Shown in pieces: positions 4,776 to 12,534 of a stretch of DNA of 13,111 nucleotides. The stretch lies in NCBI GenBank assembly GCA_005882415.1, contig VBAE01000108.1:1-13111 (forward strand). Reading direction: 5' to 3'. The DNA is from Alphaproteobacteria bacterium. GTDB lineage: Bacteria; Pseudomonadota; Alphaproteobacteria; Sphingomonadales; Sphingomonadaceae. Both the position numbers and the translations under genes were made by a program. Within the stretch, counting starts at the first letter, position 1, and every line of letters starts with the position of its first letter. The notes beneath the pieces are model-generated. The model was not told the DNA's origin, did no database searches, and saw only the letters and a list, made by a program, of their open reading frames with translations.

Positions 4776-6865
4776 GCCCTCCCCCCGACGCTTTCGAGCC
4801 AGCGGAAGTCGTTCTCGTTGATCGGTTTCTCGAGCTTGAGGAACTCGCCGCGCGCGGCTTCGAGGACGATCGGCATGGTCAGCCCGCCCCCGGCTTCGAC
4901 CGCGGCGAAGGCGGCGTTCAAGGCGATGTTGTGGATGCTTCCGCCGGTGAGGTTGAGTCGGGCGAGGCGGTCGAAGTCGATGAGGCTCGTATCGAGCGCG
5001 GGCAGGAAGACGCCGCGCCAGATCGCGCCGCGCTCGGCGACCCCCGGGAAGGGGAAGTTGACGATGAAGCGCAGCCGCCGGACGAAGGCCTGGTCGAGCG
5101 AGGATTTCATGTTGGTGGTGAGGATGGCGAGGCCGCGATAGCTCTCCATCCGCTGAAGCAGGTAATTGACCTCGATATTGGCGTAGCGGTCGTGGCTGTC
5201 CTTCACCTCGCTGCGCTTGCCGAACAGTGCGTCGGCCTCGTCGAAGAACAGGATCGCGCCGCCGTCCTCGGCTGCGTCGAACAGCTTGCGAAGGTTCTTC
5301 TCGGTCTCGCCGATATATTTGCTGACCACGCCCGACAGGTCGATCCGGTAGAGGAGGAGGCCGAGCTCTCCCGCCAGAGCTTCCGCCGCCATCGTCTTGC
5401 CGGTGCCGCTGTCGCCGGCGAAGAGGACGCTGATCCCGACCCCGCGACTCAGCCGCTCGCGGAAGCCCAGGCCGTCATAGACTTCCGACCGGTTGCGGAC
5501 CTGCGCCGCGATCTCGGCGAGCTGGGCGCGCTCGCGGGCCGGGAGCTGGATGTCGTTCCACACCGCATTGGGCAAGATCGGCTGGGCGAGCTGGTCGAGC
5601 GCCGGCCGGGCGTGGGCAAGCGCGCCCGCCCACAGAGCGCGCTGCCGTTCCTCCGCATCGTCGCCGGCGAGCGTTTCGGCGCGGGCGGCGATGGCGGCGA
5701 TCGCCGCCTGGTCGAGGTTGAACTGGCCGGCGAGCAAGGCCGCGTGCCGCTCGCCGCCTTCGCCGAGCGCTTCGCTCCACAGAGCCAATTGCTCGGAGGG
5801 CAGCGGCCGGGCGATCTCGAAGCTCAGCGCCGTGCGGTCGAGCCCGTGCCAGCTGCTCCGCGTATCGAGGAAGACGAGGCCGCCGCTTCGGTTCAATACC
5901 CGCTCGACGCCCCGCGCCTCGGCGCTCCCCGGTTCGACGTCCGAGGCATCGACATAGAGCGCGACCGGAAGCAAGGCGGCCTCGCGCTGCCAAAGCCGGA
6001 TGAAGGTCTCGCGGTCGCCGTCGCCGGCCGGAATGGAGGCGGCGCGAAGACGCTGCAACGCCACTCCGAACCGCTCCGCCACCGCCCGGGCGACGGCGAG
6101 CTTGCAGGGGGAGGAATCGCCCAGGAGCTGGAACAATGGCGGCTGCGCGCCCTCGTCGAGGCAGGCGGCGATCGCGTCGGCGCTCTCGGCCTGGCTCGGC
6201 GGCAGAGTCTCTCCGTCGCCGTCCGCGATCCGCTCGACCAGCGGCGAGAGCCGGTCGTCGAGATAATTGAGGCCCTTGATATAGTTGACGATCCGCTCGT
6301 CGGCGCGGAGCGCGGCGGAGACCAGGGGCTGGGCGCCCGGCTGGTGGATGTCGATCAGCCGCCAGTAGCGCAGCGGCCGCTCGGCCGACATCGCGTCCCA
6401 GGCGGGGTTGTCGAGCGCGGAGAGGGCAAGCGCGAAGGTCGGGCCGTGGCTGACGGGGTCGTGCTGGGCCTCGGCACAGAGCGCTCCGAAGGCCGAGTCG
6501 AACTCCATCGCGGCGCACATCAGCAGGAGCTGCCGCTCGAACTCGCTGAGGCCGAGCCGGTCGCTCAGCACCACCAGAGCGGGCACGTAGCGGGCGTCGA
6601 TCTCCTCGGGCGTCTCGTCCGCCGGCTCGGGGCCGAACAGGGCGTCGACGAGCGGCGCGACCGGCTCCTTGCGGTAGCGCGCCGGGCGGAAGCGGAACCA
6701 GTGGCGCATCCCGGCCGAGCGGACCGGAAGCGCCGCCGCCCGCACCGGGTCGGGGCCGCAGTCCCCGCCCGATTCGGCAAGCTCGCGCAAGCGAACGCGC
6801 AGCGCGTTCAGCTCCCGCTCCAGATAACGGTTGTTGGCGGAGACCCAGCGGTCGGCCTCGGTCAT
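4772..6865 (-). CDS. eCIS AAA+ ATPase (Pvc15/Afp15-like)
   Basis: A 697-aa protein. The C-terminal AAA+ domain (about 460-690) has Walker A GDSGTGKT at 484-491, Walker B ILFFDEAD at 538-545, sensor-1 LTTN at 582-585, an arginine pair at 596-597 (FVRRLRF) fitting an Arg finger, and GGSIHN (641-646) in the sensor-2 region. The N-terminal half has a helical region, then an apparently degenerate P-loop (LLGDSSPCK, about 247-255) without the usual GKT, suggesting a first, inactive ATPase-like domain (about 240-350). Afp15/Pvc15 ATPases are needed for particle assembly or cargo loading and resemble spastin/FtsH-type remodelling ATPases. It overlaps the preceding DUF4255 gene and the following small gene by ATGA at both ends. 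The AAA+ call is certain; the exact role is inherited from the family. Confidence 0.96.
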   Translation of the reverse strand: MTEADRWVSANNRYLERELNALRVRLRELAESGGDCGPDPVRAAALPVRSAGMRHWFRFRPARYRKEPVAPLVDALFGPEPADETPEEIDARYVPALVVLSDRLGLSEFERQLLLMCAAMEFDSAFGALCAEAQHDPVSHGPTFALALSALDNPAWDAMSAERPLRYWRLIDIHQPGAQPLVSAALRADERIVNYIKGLNYLDDRLSPLVERIADGDGETLPPSQAESADAIAACLDEGAQPPLFQLLGDSSPCKLAVARAVAERFGVALQRLRAASIPAGDGDRETFIRLWQREAALLPVALYVDASDVEPGSAEARGVERVLNRSGGLVFLDTRSSWHGLDRTALSFEIARPLPSEQLALWSEALGEGGERHAALLAGQFNLDQAAIAAIAARAETLAGDDAEERQRALWAGALAHARPALDQLAQPILPNAVWNDIQLPARERAQLAEIAAQVRNRSEVYDGLGFRERLSRGVGISVLFAGDSGTGKTMAAEALAGELGLLLYRIDLSGVVSKYIGETEKNLRKLFDAAEDGGAILFFDEADALFGKRSEVKDSHDRYANIEVNYLLQRMESYRGLAILTTNMKSSLDQAFVRRLRFIVNFPFPGVAERGAIWRGVFLPALDTSLIDFDRLARLNLTGGSIHNIALNAAFAAVEAGGGLTMPIVLEAARGEFLKLEKPINENDFRWLESVGGRA

Positions 6866-8115
6866 GGCACCGTCACAATCTGCACCGGGTCGAAGGCGGC
6901 GAGCGGGGGATCGCCGGCCCAGACGACCGGGATGCTGTCCACCCCGTCCACCCGCAGGCGGACGACATATTGGCCGTTCTCGACGTCCGGCACGGTGAAG
7001 GTGAGCGTCGTCGGCTGATCCTCCTGCGGCGGCGTGACGATCGTCTTCGGCTTCGCCTGCCGGTCGCCGAAGATCAGGAGCACCTTCTGGCCCGCGTGGA
7101 TGCGGGGCTCGCAGGTCAGAATCAGGTCGACCTTGCCCGCCGGCGCATTGCCCGGCGCGACCGTGATCCGCGGCGCGAGCGCCAGCGGCAGCGCGTTGCT
7201 GGAAATGGGCGGCACGTCCGGGCGGGACTGGACGAGCGCGACCAGATAATAACCGGGGTGCCAGCGGGCGAGGGCGGAAGGGTCGGCGGGGACATCTTCG
7301 ATCAGCACTTCGGCCTCGCCCGGCGCCGGGCCCGCCGCGACCGGCAGCTCGAGGTCGGCGTCCAGAAGCGCGCTGCTCACCACCGCCTTCACGTCCGGGC
7401 CGGCGGCGATATTGTCGCCGGCGAGCCGGAATCTCTCGCCGAGCCGGAGCGCCGATTGCGAGTTGGGCAGGCGGAGCGCGGCCAGAGCGGGGGCGAGGCC
7501 GGCGACCGCGATCGGCCCGCGATCGGCCGCGCCGCGGCTCAGCACCGGCAGCGGCGCCTTCACCGGCCTGCGGCTGTCGATCAGCACGACTCCGACCTCA
7601 TAGGCTGCCGAAATGCGGTATTGCGACTGGAAGATCGTCCACAGCTTCGACATCTCGTCCACGCCCATCGGCTGGAGCGTGATCCGCACCCGCTCGATCT
7701 GGTTGCCGAGGTCGTTGCCGGCCAGCGCGGCGGCGATCTCGGCGCTTCCGAGCAAGGGGTGGTCGTTGAGCAATCCCATAGCGCTTCCGAGCACCCGGTG
7801 GCTGGCGGCATCGTTGTCGGAATCGCCGCGGCCGTAGGCGGTGATGAGATAATGGAGATTGAGCGCGAGCGGCGGCGTTCCGGTTTCGCCCGGGCGTACC
7901 TGGTTGGGAAGATCGTGGTTGCGCCAGGCTGCGGCCGCCGTGGCCTGGTAGAGGAAGATGTTCAGCTGCAGCTTGGTGACGTTCTTGCGCGCCAGGTCCG
8001 GCGGCTGGGTCGTGATATCGATCTCGCCGAGATCCGGGTCGATCATCGGCAGGTTGGTGTGCAGCAGGTTGCGCAGGGTCGCGGTGGTTGCAGCGATGGC
8101 GAGGGAGTTGCTCAT
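6862..8115 (-). CDS. DUF4255 (Pvc16-like) tail terminator/cap protein with C-terminal Ig-like domain
   Basis: A 417-aa protein starting MSNSLAIAATTATLRNLLHT. Residues 1-185 form the DUF4255/Pvc16 N-terminal domain: an opening helix, ITTQPPD (34-40), LNIFLYQ (51-57), LALNLHYLITAYG (83-95) and a RVLGSAMGLLNDHPLL helix. Residues about 200-310 contain a second beta-rich segment ending in SSNALPLALAPRI (305-317). Residues about 317-400 look like an Ig/IPT-type beta sandwich (GQKVLLIFG, LTFTVPDVENGQYVVRLRVDG). Afp16/Pvc16 caps the distal end of sheath and tube and fixes particle length. The larger-than-minimal size reflects the C-terminal extension, which is common in non-PVC eCIS as I recall. ATGA overlaps link it to the Pro-rich gene before and the ATPase after. 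Confidence 0.93.
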   Translation of the reverse strand: MSNSLAIAATTATLRNLLHTNLPMIDPDLGEIDITTQPPDLARKNVTKLQLNIFLYQATAAAAWRNHDLPNQVRPGETGTPPLALNLHYLITAYGRGDSDNDAASHRVLGSAMGLLNDHPLLGSAEIAAALAGNDLGNQIERVRITLQPMGVDEMSKLWTIFQSQYRISAAYEVGVVLIDSRRPVKAPLPVLSRGAADRGPIAVAGLAPALAALRLPNSQSALRLGERFRLAGDNIAAGPDVKAVVSSALLDADLELPVAAGPAPGEAEVLIEDVPADPSALARWHPGYYLVALVQSRPDVPPISSNALPLALAPRITVAPGNAPAGKVDLILTCEPRIHAGQKVLLIFGDRQAKPKTIVTPPQEDQPTTLTFTVPDVENGQYVVRLRVDGVDSIPVVWAGDPPLAAFDPVQIVTVP

Positions 8116-8921
8116 CGCCCCCCGCTCCTTGCCTTGAGATAATCGGCGAGCGGTTGCGGAGCCTGGCGCTGCGGCGCGGGGCGCGGCTTGGCCGGCGGAG
8201 GCGGAGTCGCCGCCCGGATCTCGACCCGGCCGATGGTGATGTTGACAATGGGGGCAGGCGCCTCCGCCTCGGCCGAAGGGCGCTCCCGGCCCCGGGCGAT
8301 CGGGGGAACCGAGGCCGGGAGCGGCGCCGGCCGGAGCAGCGGAGCGGGTGGGGGCTGCTGCTCCGGCCGAACGGCGACGAGGGCCGGTGCGGGAAGCTGG
8401 ACGACGAGATGCGTCGGCGCCTCGGCCGCTTGTGCGGGCGGAGGCGCTTCCTCCCGTGCGCGCAATGGACTGGGCTCAATGCGCTCCAGAGCGGGCCGGC
8501 GGTAGGGCACGGGCGACGGTTCGGCTTCTGGCCGCTTCTGCCTTGCGACCTCCGACGGCGGCTTGGGCGCCTCCCCTGCCGTGAGGCGAAGCTGCGGCGG
8601 CGGCACCAGGGCGGGGACCGCCTCCGGCTCTGCGCGGGCAGCGCGGATTTGGGCCCTCGGCTGCGGTGCATGGGCGGGTTCCGCCTGCGGCGCCTGCACG
8701 ACAAGCTGGGGTGGCGCGGCCTGCTGCTCCGGCGGCGTTGCGAGCGAAGCCGCCGAGCGGACCGTCTGCGCTGCGGGGACTTCCTCGACTTCTTCGATCG
8801 GCAGGGCCTGTTCGCTGAGGCCGGTCTCGAACAAAGATGGCAGGCGCGGCTCGACCAGCGGCGCTGCGCCCACCGCCTTGGCGGCGAGCTGCGTGAGGAA
8901 GTCGGCGCCGGCCGCGGTCAT
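8112..8921 (-). CDS. Proline-rich eCIS-cluster protein with conserved-looking C-terminal motif
   Basis: A 269-aa protein, mainly Pro/Ala/Glu/Arg-rich and probably disordered from residue 50 to 220. The ends look ordered: an N-terminal helix with RLPSLFE (26-32), and a C-terminal strand IVNITIGRVEIRA (225-237), then a Pro run and LADYLKARSGGR (258-269). I recall this 'vtIGRvEvRA...LddYLk.R' ending in Pro-rich proteins of other eCIS loci, but no function is established to my knowledge. A short internal repeat LVVQ(A/L)P occurs at 73-78 and 171-176. The start at 8921 overlaps the upstream stop (ATGA), so the 61-codon longer frame is rejected as a shadow of that gene. No signal peptide or membrane segment is seen. 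A flexible linker or assembly factor near the cap or tube is possible. Confidence 0.8.
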   Translation of the reverse strand: MTAAGADFLTQLAAKAVGAAPLVEPRLPSLFETGLSEQALPIEEVEEVPAAQTVRSAASLATPPEQQAAPPQLVVQAPQAEPAHAPQPRAQIRAARAEPEAVPALVPPPQLRLTAGEAPKPPSEVARQKRPEAEPSPVPYRRPALERIEPSPLRAREEAPPPAQAAEAPTHLVVQLPAPALVAVRPEQQPPPAPLLRPAPLPASVPPIARGRERPSAEAEAPAPIVNITIGRVEIRAATPPPPAKPRPAPQRQAPQPLADYLKARSGGR

Positions 8922-9655
8922 CGCCCCGCCATCCCGAGATAGAAGGCGCGGCGGACCGGGCTCAGCGCGAGCACCTCGCTTTCGCTCCAGCCATAGGTCC
9001 GCGCGAGCAGGTCGACCTCGCGCAGGATCTGCTGCGCCCAGGCGTGGATCTCGCGCATCAGGAAGGAGGCGATGTCGAAGATCGCCTTGAACGGAACGCC
9101 GCACCCTTCGCAGGGGAGCTCGATCTCGACCAGCGCCTGCGGGTCCGCTTTCGCCAGTGCCTGCGCGATCGCCGGCAGAGCCTCCGGCGGCAAGGCGGCC
9201 GGGTCGATCAGCGTGCCGGCGGAATTGCGCGCCTCGATCACGCAGCGGTCGAGAAGCAAGGCCCGCGCCGCCGCCGGGTCCGATCCGTCGGGAATCGCGA
9301 GCAGGTCGGAAGTGGCCGGCGGACGAACGGCGATGCTGTGGCCGCCCGTCTCGACCAGAAGCGCCCCTTCGGCAGGCGCCTCCGCCGCCGCCCGGATGTC
9401 GCTCACGTCGAACCGCGCCTCCAGCCGCTCGCCGCAGGCGGGGCAGGTGGCGAGGGTCGAGAGCTCCGGCCCGAACAGCCGCTCGCGAAGGTCGAAGAGC
9501 AGCGAATCCCTGACCCCCAGCGGAAGCGCCGCCATCTCCGCCTCGACGGCGCCTGGGGTCACCGCCGCGAGCAGTGCGACGGCCTGGCGCTGCAGAGGCT
9601 GGCGCAGGCCGCGTTCCCAGACCTCGAGGATCACCGAGGCTGCTGCCGCGGCCAT
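8918..9655 (-). CDS. T4 baseplate-type (gp26/hub-chaperone-like) protein with two CxxC pairs and C-terminal helical domain
   Basis: A 245-aa protein. It opens with an Ala-rich helix and VWERGLRQP (12-20), then LPLGVRDSLLFDLRERLFG (44-62). Two CxxC pairs follow: CPAC at 71-74 and CEGC at 182-185, probably one zinc site joining two separated beta hairpins (EARFDV and KAIFDI follow them). This matches my memory of the 'T4 bacteriophage base plate protein' chaperone-like family in eCIS loci, usually directly after the tube. Residues 203-240 (HAWAQQILREVDLLARTYGW and SESEVLALSPVRRAFYL) resemble the short helical DUF6760/GpE-like proteins seen as separate small genes elsewhere, so this may be a fusion. 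The start is 6 bp after the tube stop, with a weak AGGG. The stop overlaps the next start (ATGA). The family assignment is moderate. Confidence 0.8.
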   Translation of the reverse strand: MAAAAASVILEVWERGLRQPLQRQAVALLAAVTPGAVEAEMAALPLGVRDSLLFDLRERLFGPELSTLATCPACGERLEARFDVSDIRAAAEAPAEGALLVETGGHSIAVRPPATSDLLAIPDGSDPAAARALLLDRCVIEARNSAGTLIDPAALPPEALPAIAQALAKADPQALVEIELPCEGCGVPFKAIFDIASFLMREIHAWAQQILREVDLLARTYGWSESEVLALSPVRRAFYLGMAGR

Positions 9656-9661
9656 GGCGCC

Positions 9662-10189
9662 CTAGACTGCGGGCTCGGTGAAGGTCGGCTCCGCCGGCTC
9701 GGGCACGTCATAGTCGCGCTCCCAGCCTTCGTTCTCGAGCTTGACATGCTGGATCGCGACCGCATTCGCGTTGGCGTCGAGATCGGGCAGCGCCTGATAT
9801 TCGGACACCCAGCAGCGGAACACCTTGTAGGCCAAAGCGAGCTGCCCCGCCTCGTTATAGACCTCGATGATCAAATCCTTGCGGAAATCCTTGAGCGAGG
9901 TCTCGGCGCCGAGGCCGGAGCCGAAATTCCACACCTTGTTCGCCCATTTCTCGAACTCGGTGTCGTGGGTGACGCCGCGGTCGAGCGTAATCGCGTCGAA
10001 CTCGGTCCGTCCGGGCGACTTGCGGCTGCTCGACGGATCGCCGCCCTCGCGGTGCTTGACCACTTCGGTGGTGCGCTTGAGGCCGGTGACCTTGCTGATC
10101 CCGGCAACGTAGCGCCCGTCCCATTTCACTCGGAACTTGAAGTTCTTGTAAGGGTCGAAGCGCGATGCATTGACGCTGAACTGTGCCAT
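9662..10189 (-). CDS. Inner tube protein (Afp1/Pvc1-like, Hcp/gp19 fold)
   Basis: A 175-aa protein starting MAQFSVNASRFDPYKNFKFR. The pattern is that of T4 gp19-type contractile tail tubes: FKFRVKWDGRYVAGISKVTG near the N-terminus, then an acidic/basic loop (EVVKHREGGDPSSSRKSPG), a long-range pair of strands (DAITLDRGVTHDTEFEKWAN), LIIEVYNEAGQLALAYKVF and AIQHVKLENEGWERD near the C-terminus. Such proteins stack as hexamer rings to make the tube that punctures the target. Length fits the family. Only one Hcp-like tube gene is visible here, whereas Afp/PVC have two. AGGGGGG, sharing bases with the sheath stop codon, gives a strong ribosome binding site close to the ATG. Flanking gaps are only 9 and 6 bp, consistent with high co-expression with sheath. 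Confidence 0.95.
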   Translation of the reverse strand: MAQFSVNASRFDPYKNFKFRVKWDGRYVAGISKVTGLKRTTEVVKHREGGDPSSSRKSPGRTEFDAITLDRGVTHDTEFEKWANKVWNFGSGLGAETSLKDFRKDLIIEVYNEAGQLALAYKVFRCWVSEYQALPDLDANANAVAIQHVKLENEGWERDYDVPEPAEPTFTEPAV

Positions 10190-10198
10190 GATGCCCCC

Positions 10199-11953
10199 CT
10201 AGACCTGGATCTGACCGGCGATCTGCTGAAGCCTCACGATCACGAACTCGGCGGGCTTCAGCGGCGCGAAGCCGACGACGATGTTGACGATTCCAAGGTT
10301 GATGTCGTTCTGCGGCGTGGTCTCCTTGTCGCACTTGACGAAATAGGCCTCGGCCGGAGTCTTCCCCGGAAAGGCGCCCTGGCGGAACAGGCCGTTCATG
10401 AAGGCGCCGACGTTCAACCTTATCTGCGCCCACAGAGGCTCGTCGTTCGGCTCGAACACCACCCACTGGGTCCCTCTATAGAGGCTCTCCTCAATGAACA
10501 GGGCGGTGCGGCGGACGGAGATGTACTTATATTCGTCGCCCAGCTGGTCCGAGCCGCGGAGCGTGCGCGCGCCCCACACCACCCGGCCGTTGGCTGGGAA
10601 GGCGCGAAGGCAGTTGATGCCGAGCGGATTGAGCATCCCGTTCTCGAGATCGTTGAGCTTCACCGCGAGGCCCTGAATGCCGTTGATCGCCGCATCGAGC
10701 CCCGCCGGCGCTTTCCAGACGCCACGCGACGAATCGGTCCGCGCCATGATCCCGGCGACGGCCCCGCAGGGCACGAATTCGTCGGTCTGGCCGTCGCGCA
10801 GCGGATCCGCCTCGAGCAAGGGCGGGAAATAGAGCGCGGCGTTGCGCGCCGCCTCCCCCGCAAGCCCGAGCGCCGGCAGGCCGGCGACGGCTTTGCCCGC
10901 GGCGGTGACCGGATTGGCGCTCCATTCGAACGGCGAGTCGACGAGGAGCATCGCCCGGTGCTGCCGGCAATATTCCATCGCCGCCTGGTAGACGGCCGCG
11001 CTCACGCTCACCCCTCGCATGTCGGGCGGGATGCAGAGCAGGTTGAACATGTCGGCGGTGTCGAGGGCGAACAGGCCGCTCTTGTCCGCCTGGCTGCCGG
11101 TATAGGCGGCGGTTGCGAGCGCCTTGCCCTCATCGCCCTTCATCGCATCTTCGGCGGCGACCACCTTGGCTTTCGCGGTGGCGATCTTGGCGAGGTCGCC
11201 CGCCGCGACCGCCGCCGCCAGCTCGGCTTCGGCCTGGGTGGCCGCGTCGCCGAGCGGAACCGCCGCAGTGGCGACTGCCTTGAGCGCGTCGTCGATGTCT
11301 TTTTGGACGGGCGGCTTGGCCGCAAGCGCCGTCGCGAGCGTGTCGCGAGCGGTGACGGCAAGCGCGAGCTTGGGCAACTTCGGCGCAGTCCCGGGCCAGG
11401 CTCCGGCCCAGATCGCCAGGTTCGATTCCGCCGCGAGCACCCGGTCGATCCGGCGCGGATTGTCGGCGACGGAGACGTTCAGGAACTTCTCGATCGTGTT
11501 GCCGCGGCGCAGCGTCAGGTTGAACAAAGGGTCGGTCGCGGCGAGGCCGAGCCTGGTGCGCACTTCTTCCGACACGTCGGGATCGATGGTGGCGCGAAGC
11601 TTGCGCCCCCAGATGCCCGGGCTGTTGGCGGCGAGGGCGAGGTCGTCGACGGCCAGCGCCGCAGCCGCGGTGGCCGGGGCGTCGGGATCGGCGTAGAGGC
11701 GGACGATCAGCGCCTGGGCGCCGCCATTCACGTAGAAGTCGCGCACCGCGTAGGACAAGGGCCGGTCGACCGAGAGGCCGCCGAAGCGCCGCTCGAAATC
11801 GCCGAAGCTGTTGATCGTCACCGGCTCGTTGACCGGCCCGGACAGGGTGCGACCGATGAAGGCGGCGATCGAGGTCGCGACCCCCGTGATCGTCCTCACC
11901 CCGCTCGGCACTTCCTGGATGTAGACACCGGGATAGCTCACTGCGACTGGCAT
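10199..11953 (-). CDS. Contractile sheath protein (Pvc2/Afp2-like)
   Basis: A 584-aa protein starting MPVAVSYPGVYIQEVPSG, the classic N-terminus of phage/eCIS sheath proteins, with GVATSIAAFIGRT following. The C-terminal third has the conserved sheath core: GINCLRAFPANGRVVWGART, then YISVRRTALFIEESLYRGTQ, WVVFEPNDEPLW and the terminal NIVVGFAPLKPAEFVIVRLQQ. The sheath contracts and drives the tube outward. Residues about 191-292 are an Ala/Lys/Asp-rich, probably helical insertion (e.g. AEAELAAAVAAGDLAKIATA) in the surface-exposed part. Only one sheath gene is present, against three in Afp/PVC. ATG 11953 is chosen over a GTG 37 codons upstream because AGGAAGGGG stands 6 nt before it and homologues start with M(P/x)V..YPGVYI. 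It is the first gene after the promoter region. Confidence 0.97.
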   Translation of the reverse strand: MPVAVSYPGVYIQEVPSGVRTITGVATSIAAFIGRTLSGPVNEPVTINSFGDFERRFGGLSVDRPLSYAVRDFYVNGGAQALIVRLYADPDAPATAAAALAVDDLALAANSPGIWGRKLRATIDPDVSEEVRTRLGLAATDPLFNLTLRRGNTIEKFLNVSVADNPRRIDRVLAAESNLAIWAGAWPGTAPKLPKLALAVTARDTLATALAAKPPVQKDIDDALKAVATAAVPLGDAATQAEAELAAAVAAGDLAKIATAKAKVVAAEDAMKGDEGKALATAAYTGSQADKSGLFALDTADMFNLLCIPPDMRGVSVSAAVYQAAMEYCRQHRAMLLVDSPFEWSANPVTAAGKAVAGLPALGLAGEAARNAALYFPPLLEADPLRDGQTDEFVPCGAVAGIMARTDSSRGVWKAPAGLDAAINGIQGLAVKLNDLENGMLNPLGINCLRAFPANGRVVWGARTLRGSDQLGDEYKYISVRRTALFIEESLYRGTQWVVFEPNDEPLWAQIRLNVGAFMNGLFRQGAFPGKTPAEAYFVKCDKETTPQNDINLGIVNIVVGFAPLKPAEFVIVRLQQIAGQIQV

Positions 11954-11959
11954 CACCGA

Positions 11960-11968
11960 CCCCTTCCT
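11960..11968 (-). promoter_or_regulatory. Strong ribosome binding site of the sheath gene
   Basis: AGGAAGGGG on the minus strand lies 6 nt before the ATG at 11953 and fixes the sheath start. The alternative GTG at 12064 has no comparable site, and its extra 37 residues are Arg/Ala/Pro-rich and unlike any sheath N-terminus. Confidence 0.85.
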
Positions 11969-12145
11969 GATGGCGCTTCCAACCCGGCCCTTCGCTGCGC
12001 GAGACGGCGCCGGCGGCTGTCGAGGGCGCAGCCTGGCGGCCACGCCGGCGACAAGGGCCGGCACGAATTCACGGGCGAAGGGAACCGATATCGAAGCCTT
12101 TGATAATCGGTACGTATTTGTCTTAATGCTCTTGAAGCTCAGACA

Positions 12146-12160
12146 CCCGCAACCTGCGGG
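12146..12160 (-). promoter_or_regulatory. Small perfect hairpin in the eCIS leader
   Basis: CCCGCA-ACC-TGCGGG on the plus strand (minus strand CCCGCAGGTTGCGGG) is a 6-bp perfect stem with a 3-nt loop. It lies between the putative promoter and the sheath start. It might be an operator or an mRNA structure; nothing decides between these and it may be incidental. There is no U-run after it, so it is not a terminator. Confidence 0.35.
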
Positions 12161-12311
12161 ACAATCGCGCTATTGATGTTGCCGCAGCCTATTCATCGGG
12201 CCGCAGTCATCGCAACCGCCGGCACACAAAGTGCACACGCTCTTAACTGTTGTTAGCGGTGCGGGCTCTTTCCCCCCGCTGCAATGCCGCGACTCAGTGC
12301 ACTATACATAG

Positions 12312-12340
12312 ATTAGAAGCGCGATGATGAAAAACGTCAA
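12312..12340 (-). promoter_or_regulatory. Putative sigma70-type promoter of the eCIS operon
   Basis: On the minus strand, TTGACG (12340-12335) and TCTAAT (12317-12312) are separated by exactly 17 nt; each hexamer matches consensus in 5 of 6 positions. It faces the sheath gene, lies beyond the RTX terminator and is the best promoter I found in the gap. Transcription would start near 12305, giving a leader of about 350 nt. This is a sequence-pattern prediction only. Confidence 0.6.
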
Positions 12341-12475
12341 CAGCGAAGTTGAACTCTGCACATTAGATATGCGCAACTGTATATTTTCGCCATCGCACAA
12401 GCAGTCCACGAGAGCCCGGACTTCTTCGCGCATCGTCCGGATAAGACGAGAGAAATTCCTGCGGCCGCGGATTGC

Positions 12476-12510
12476 AAAGGCCCGCCCCGCCGGGGTGCGG
12501 GACGGGCCTC
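12476..12510 (-). terminator. Intrinsic terminator of the RTX gene
   Basis: Arms GGCCCGCCCCG (12479-12489) and CGGGACGGGCC (12498-12508) pair over 11 bp with one G-U wobble around an 8-nt loop, followed on the minus strand by a short TTT. It begins about 25 nt after the RTX stop codon, the usual place for a terminator. The T-run is short, but GC-rich alphaproteobacterial terminators often look like this. It separates the RTX transcript from the eCIS operon. Confidence 0.75.
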
Positions 12511-12534
12511 TTCAGCCGCTTGAAATCGCCCCGA

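Larger units (their letters stand above)
11954..12534. other. Gene-free gap between RTX gene and eCIS operon
   Basis: About 580 bp with no convincing gene on either strand. It holds, in minus-strand order, the RTX terminator, a sigma70-like promoter facing the sheath gene, two copies of the palindrome GTGCAC, a small hairpin, and the sheath ribosome binding site. The part 12090-12420 is clearly AT-richer than the genes, as expected for a control region. A 78-codon plus-strand frame at 12324-12560 is not supported, as it crosses the terminator and enters the antisense of the RTX gene. Confidence 0.75.

Noticed and set aside
1..11953. Prophage or type VI secretion locus instead of eCIS
   Set aside because: No capsid, terminase or integrase, and no TssB/TssC or ClpV pair. 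The set of Pvc16-like DUF4255, Pvc15-like AAA+ ATPase and DUF4157 proteins with one long sheath is specific to eCIS.
9044..12103. Very long plus-strand open frame (1019 codons) and similar long plus-strand frames at 2794-4821 and 4931-7018
   Set aside because: They are antisense to the sheath/tube, DUF4157 and ATPase genes, whose products have clear motifs. The plus-strand products are Arg/Gly/Ala/Asp-rich without recognisable domains, as expected for high-GC shadow frames.
12300..12312. TATACAT as a plus-strand -10 element
   Set aside because: No acceptable -35 element lies 16-18 nt upstream, and there is no plus-strand gene to drive.
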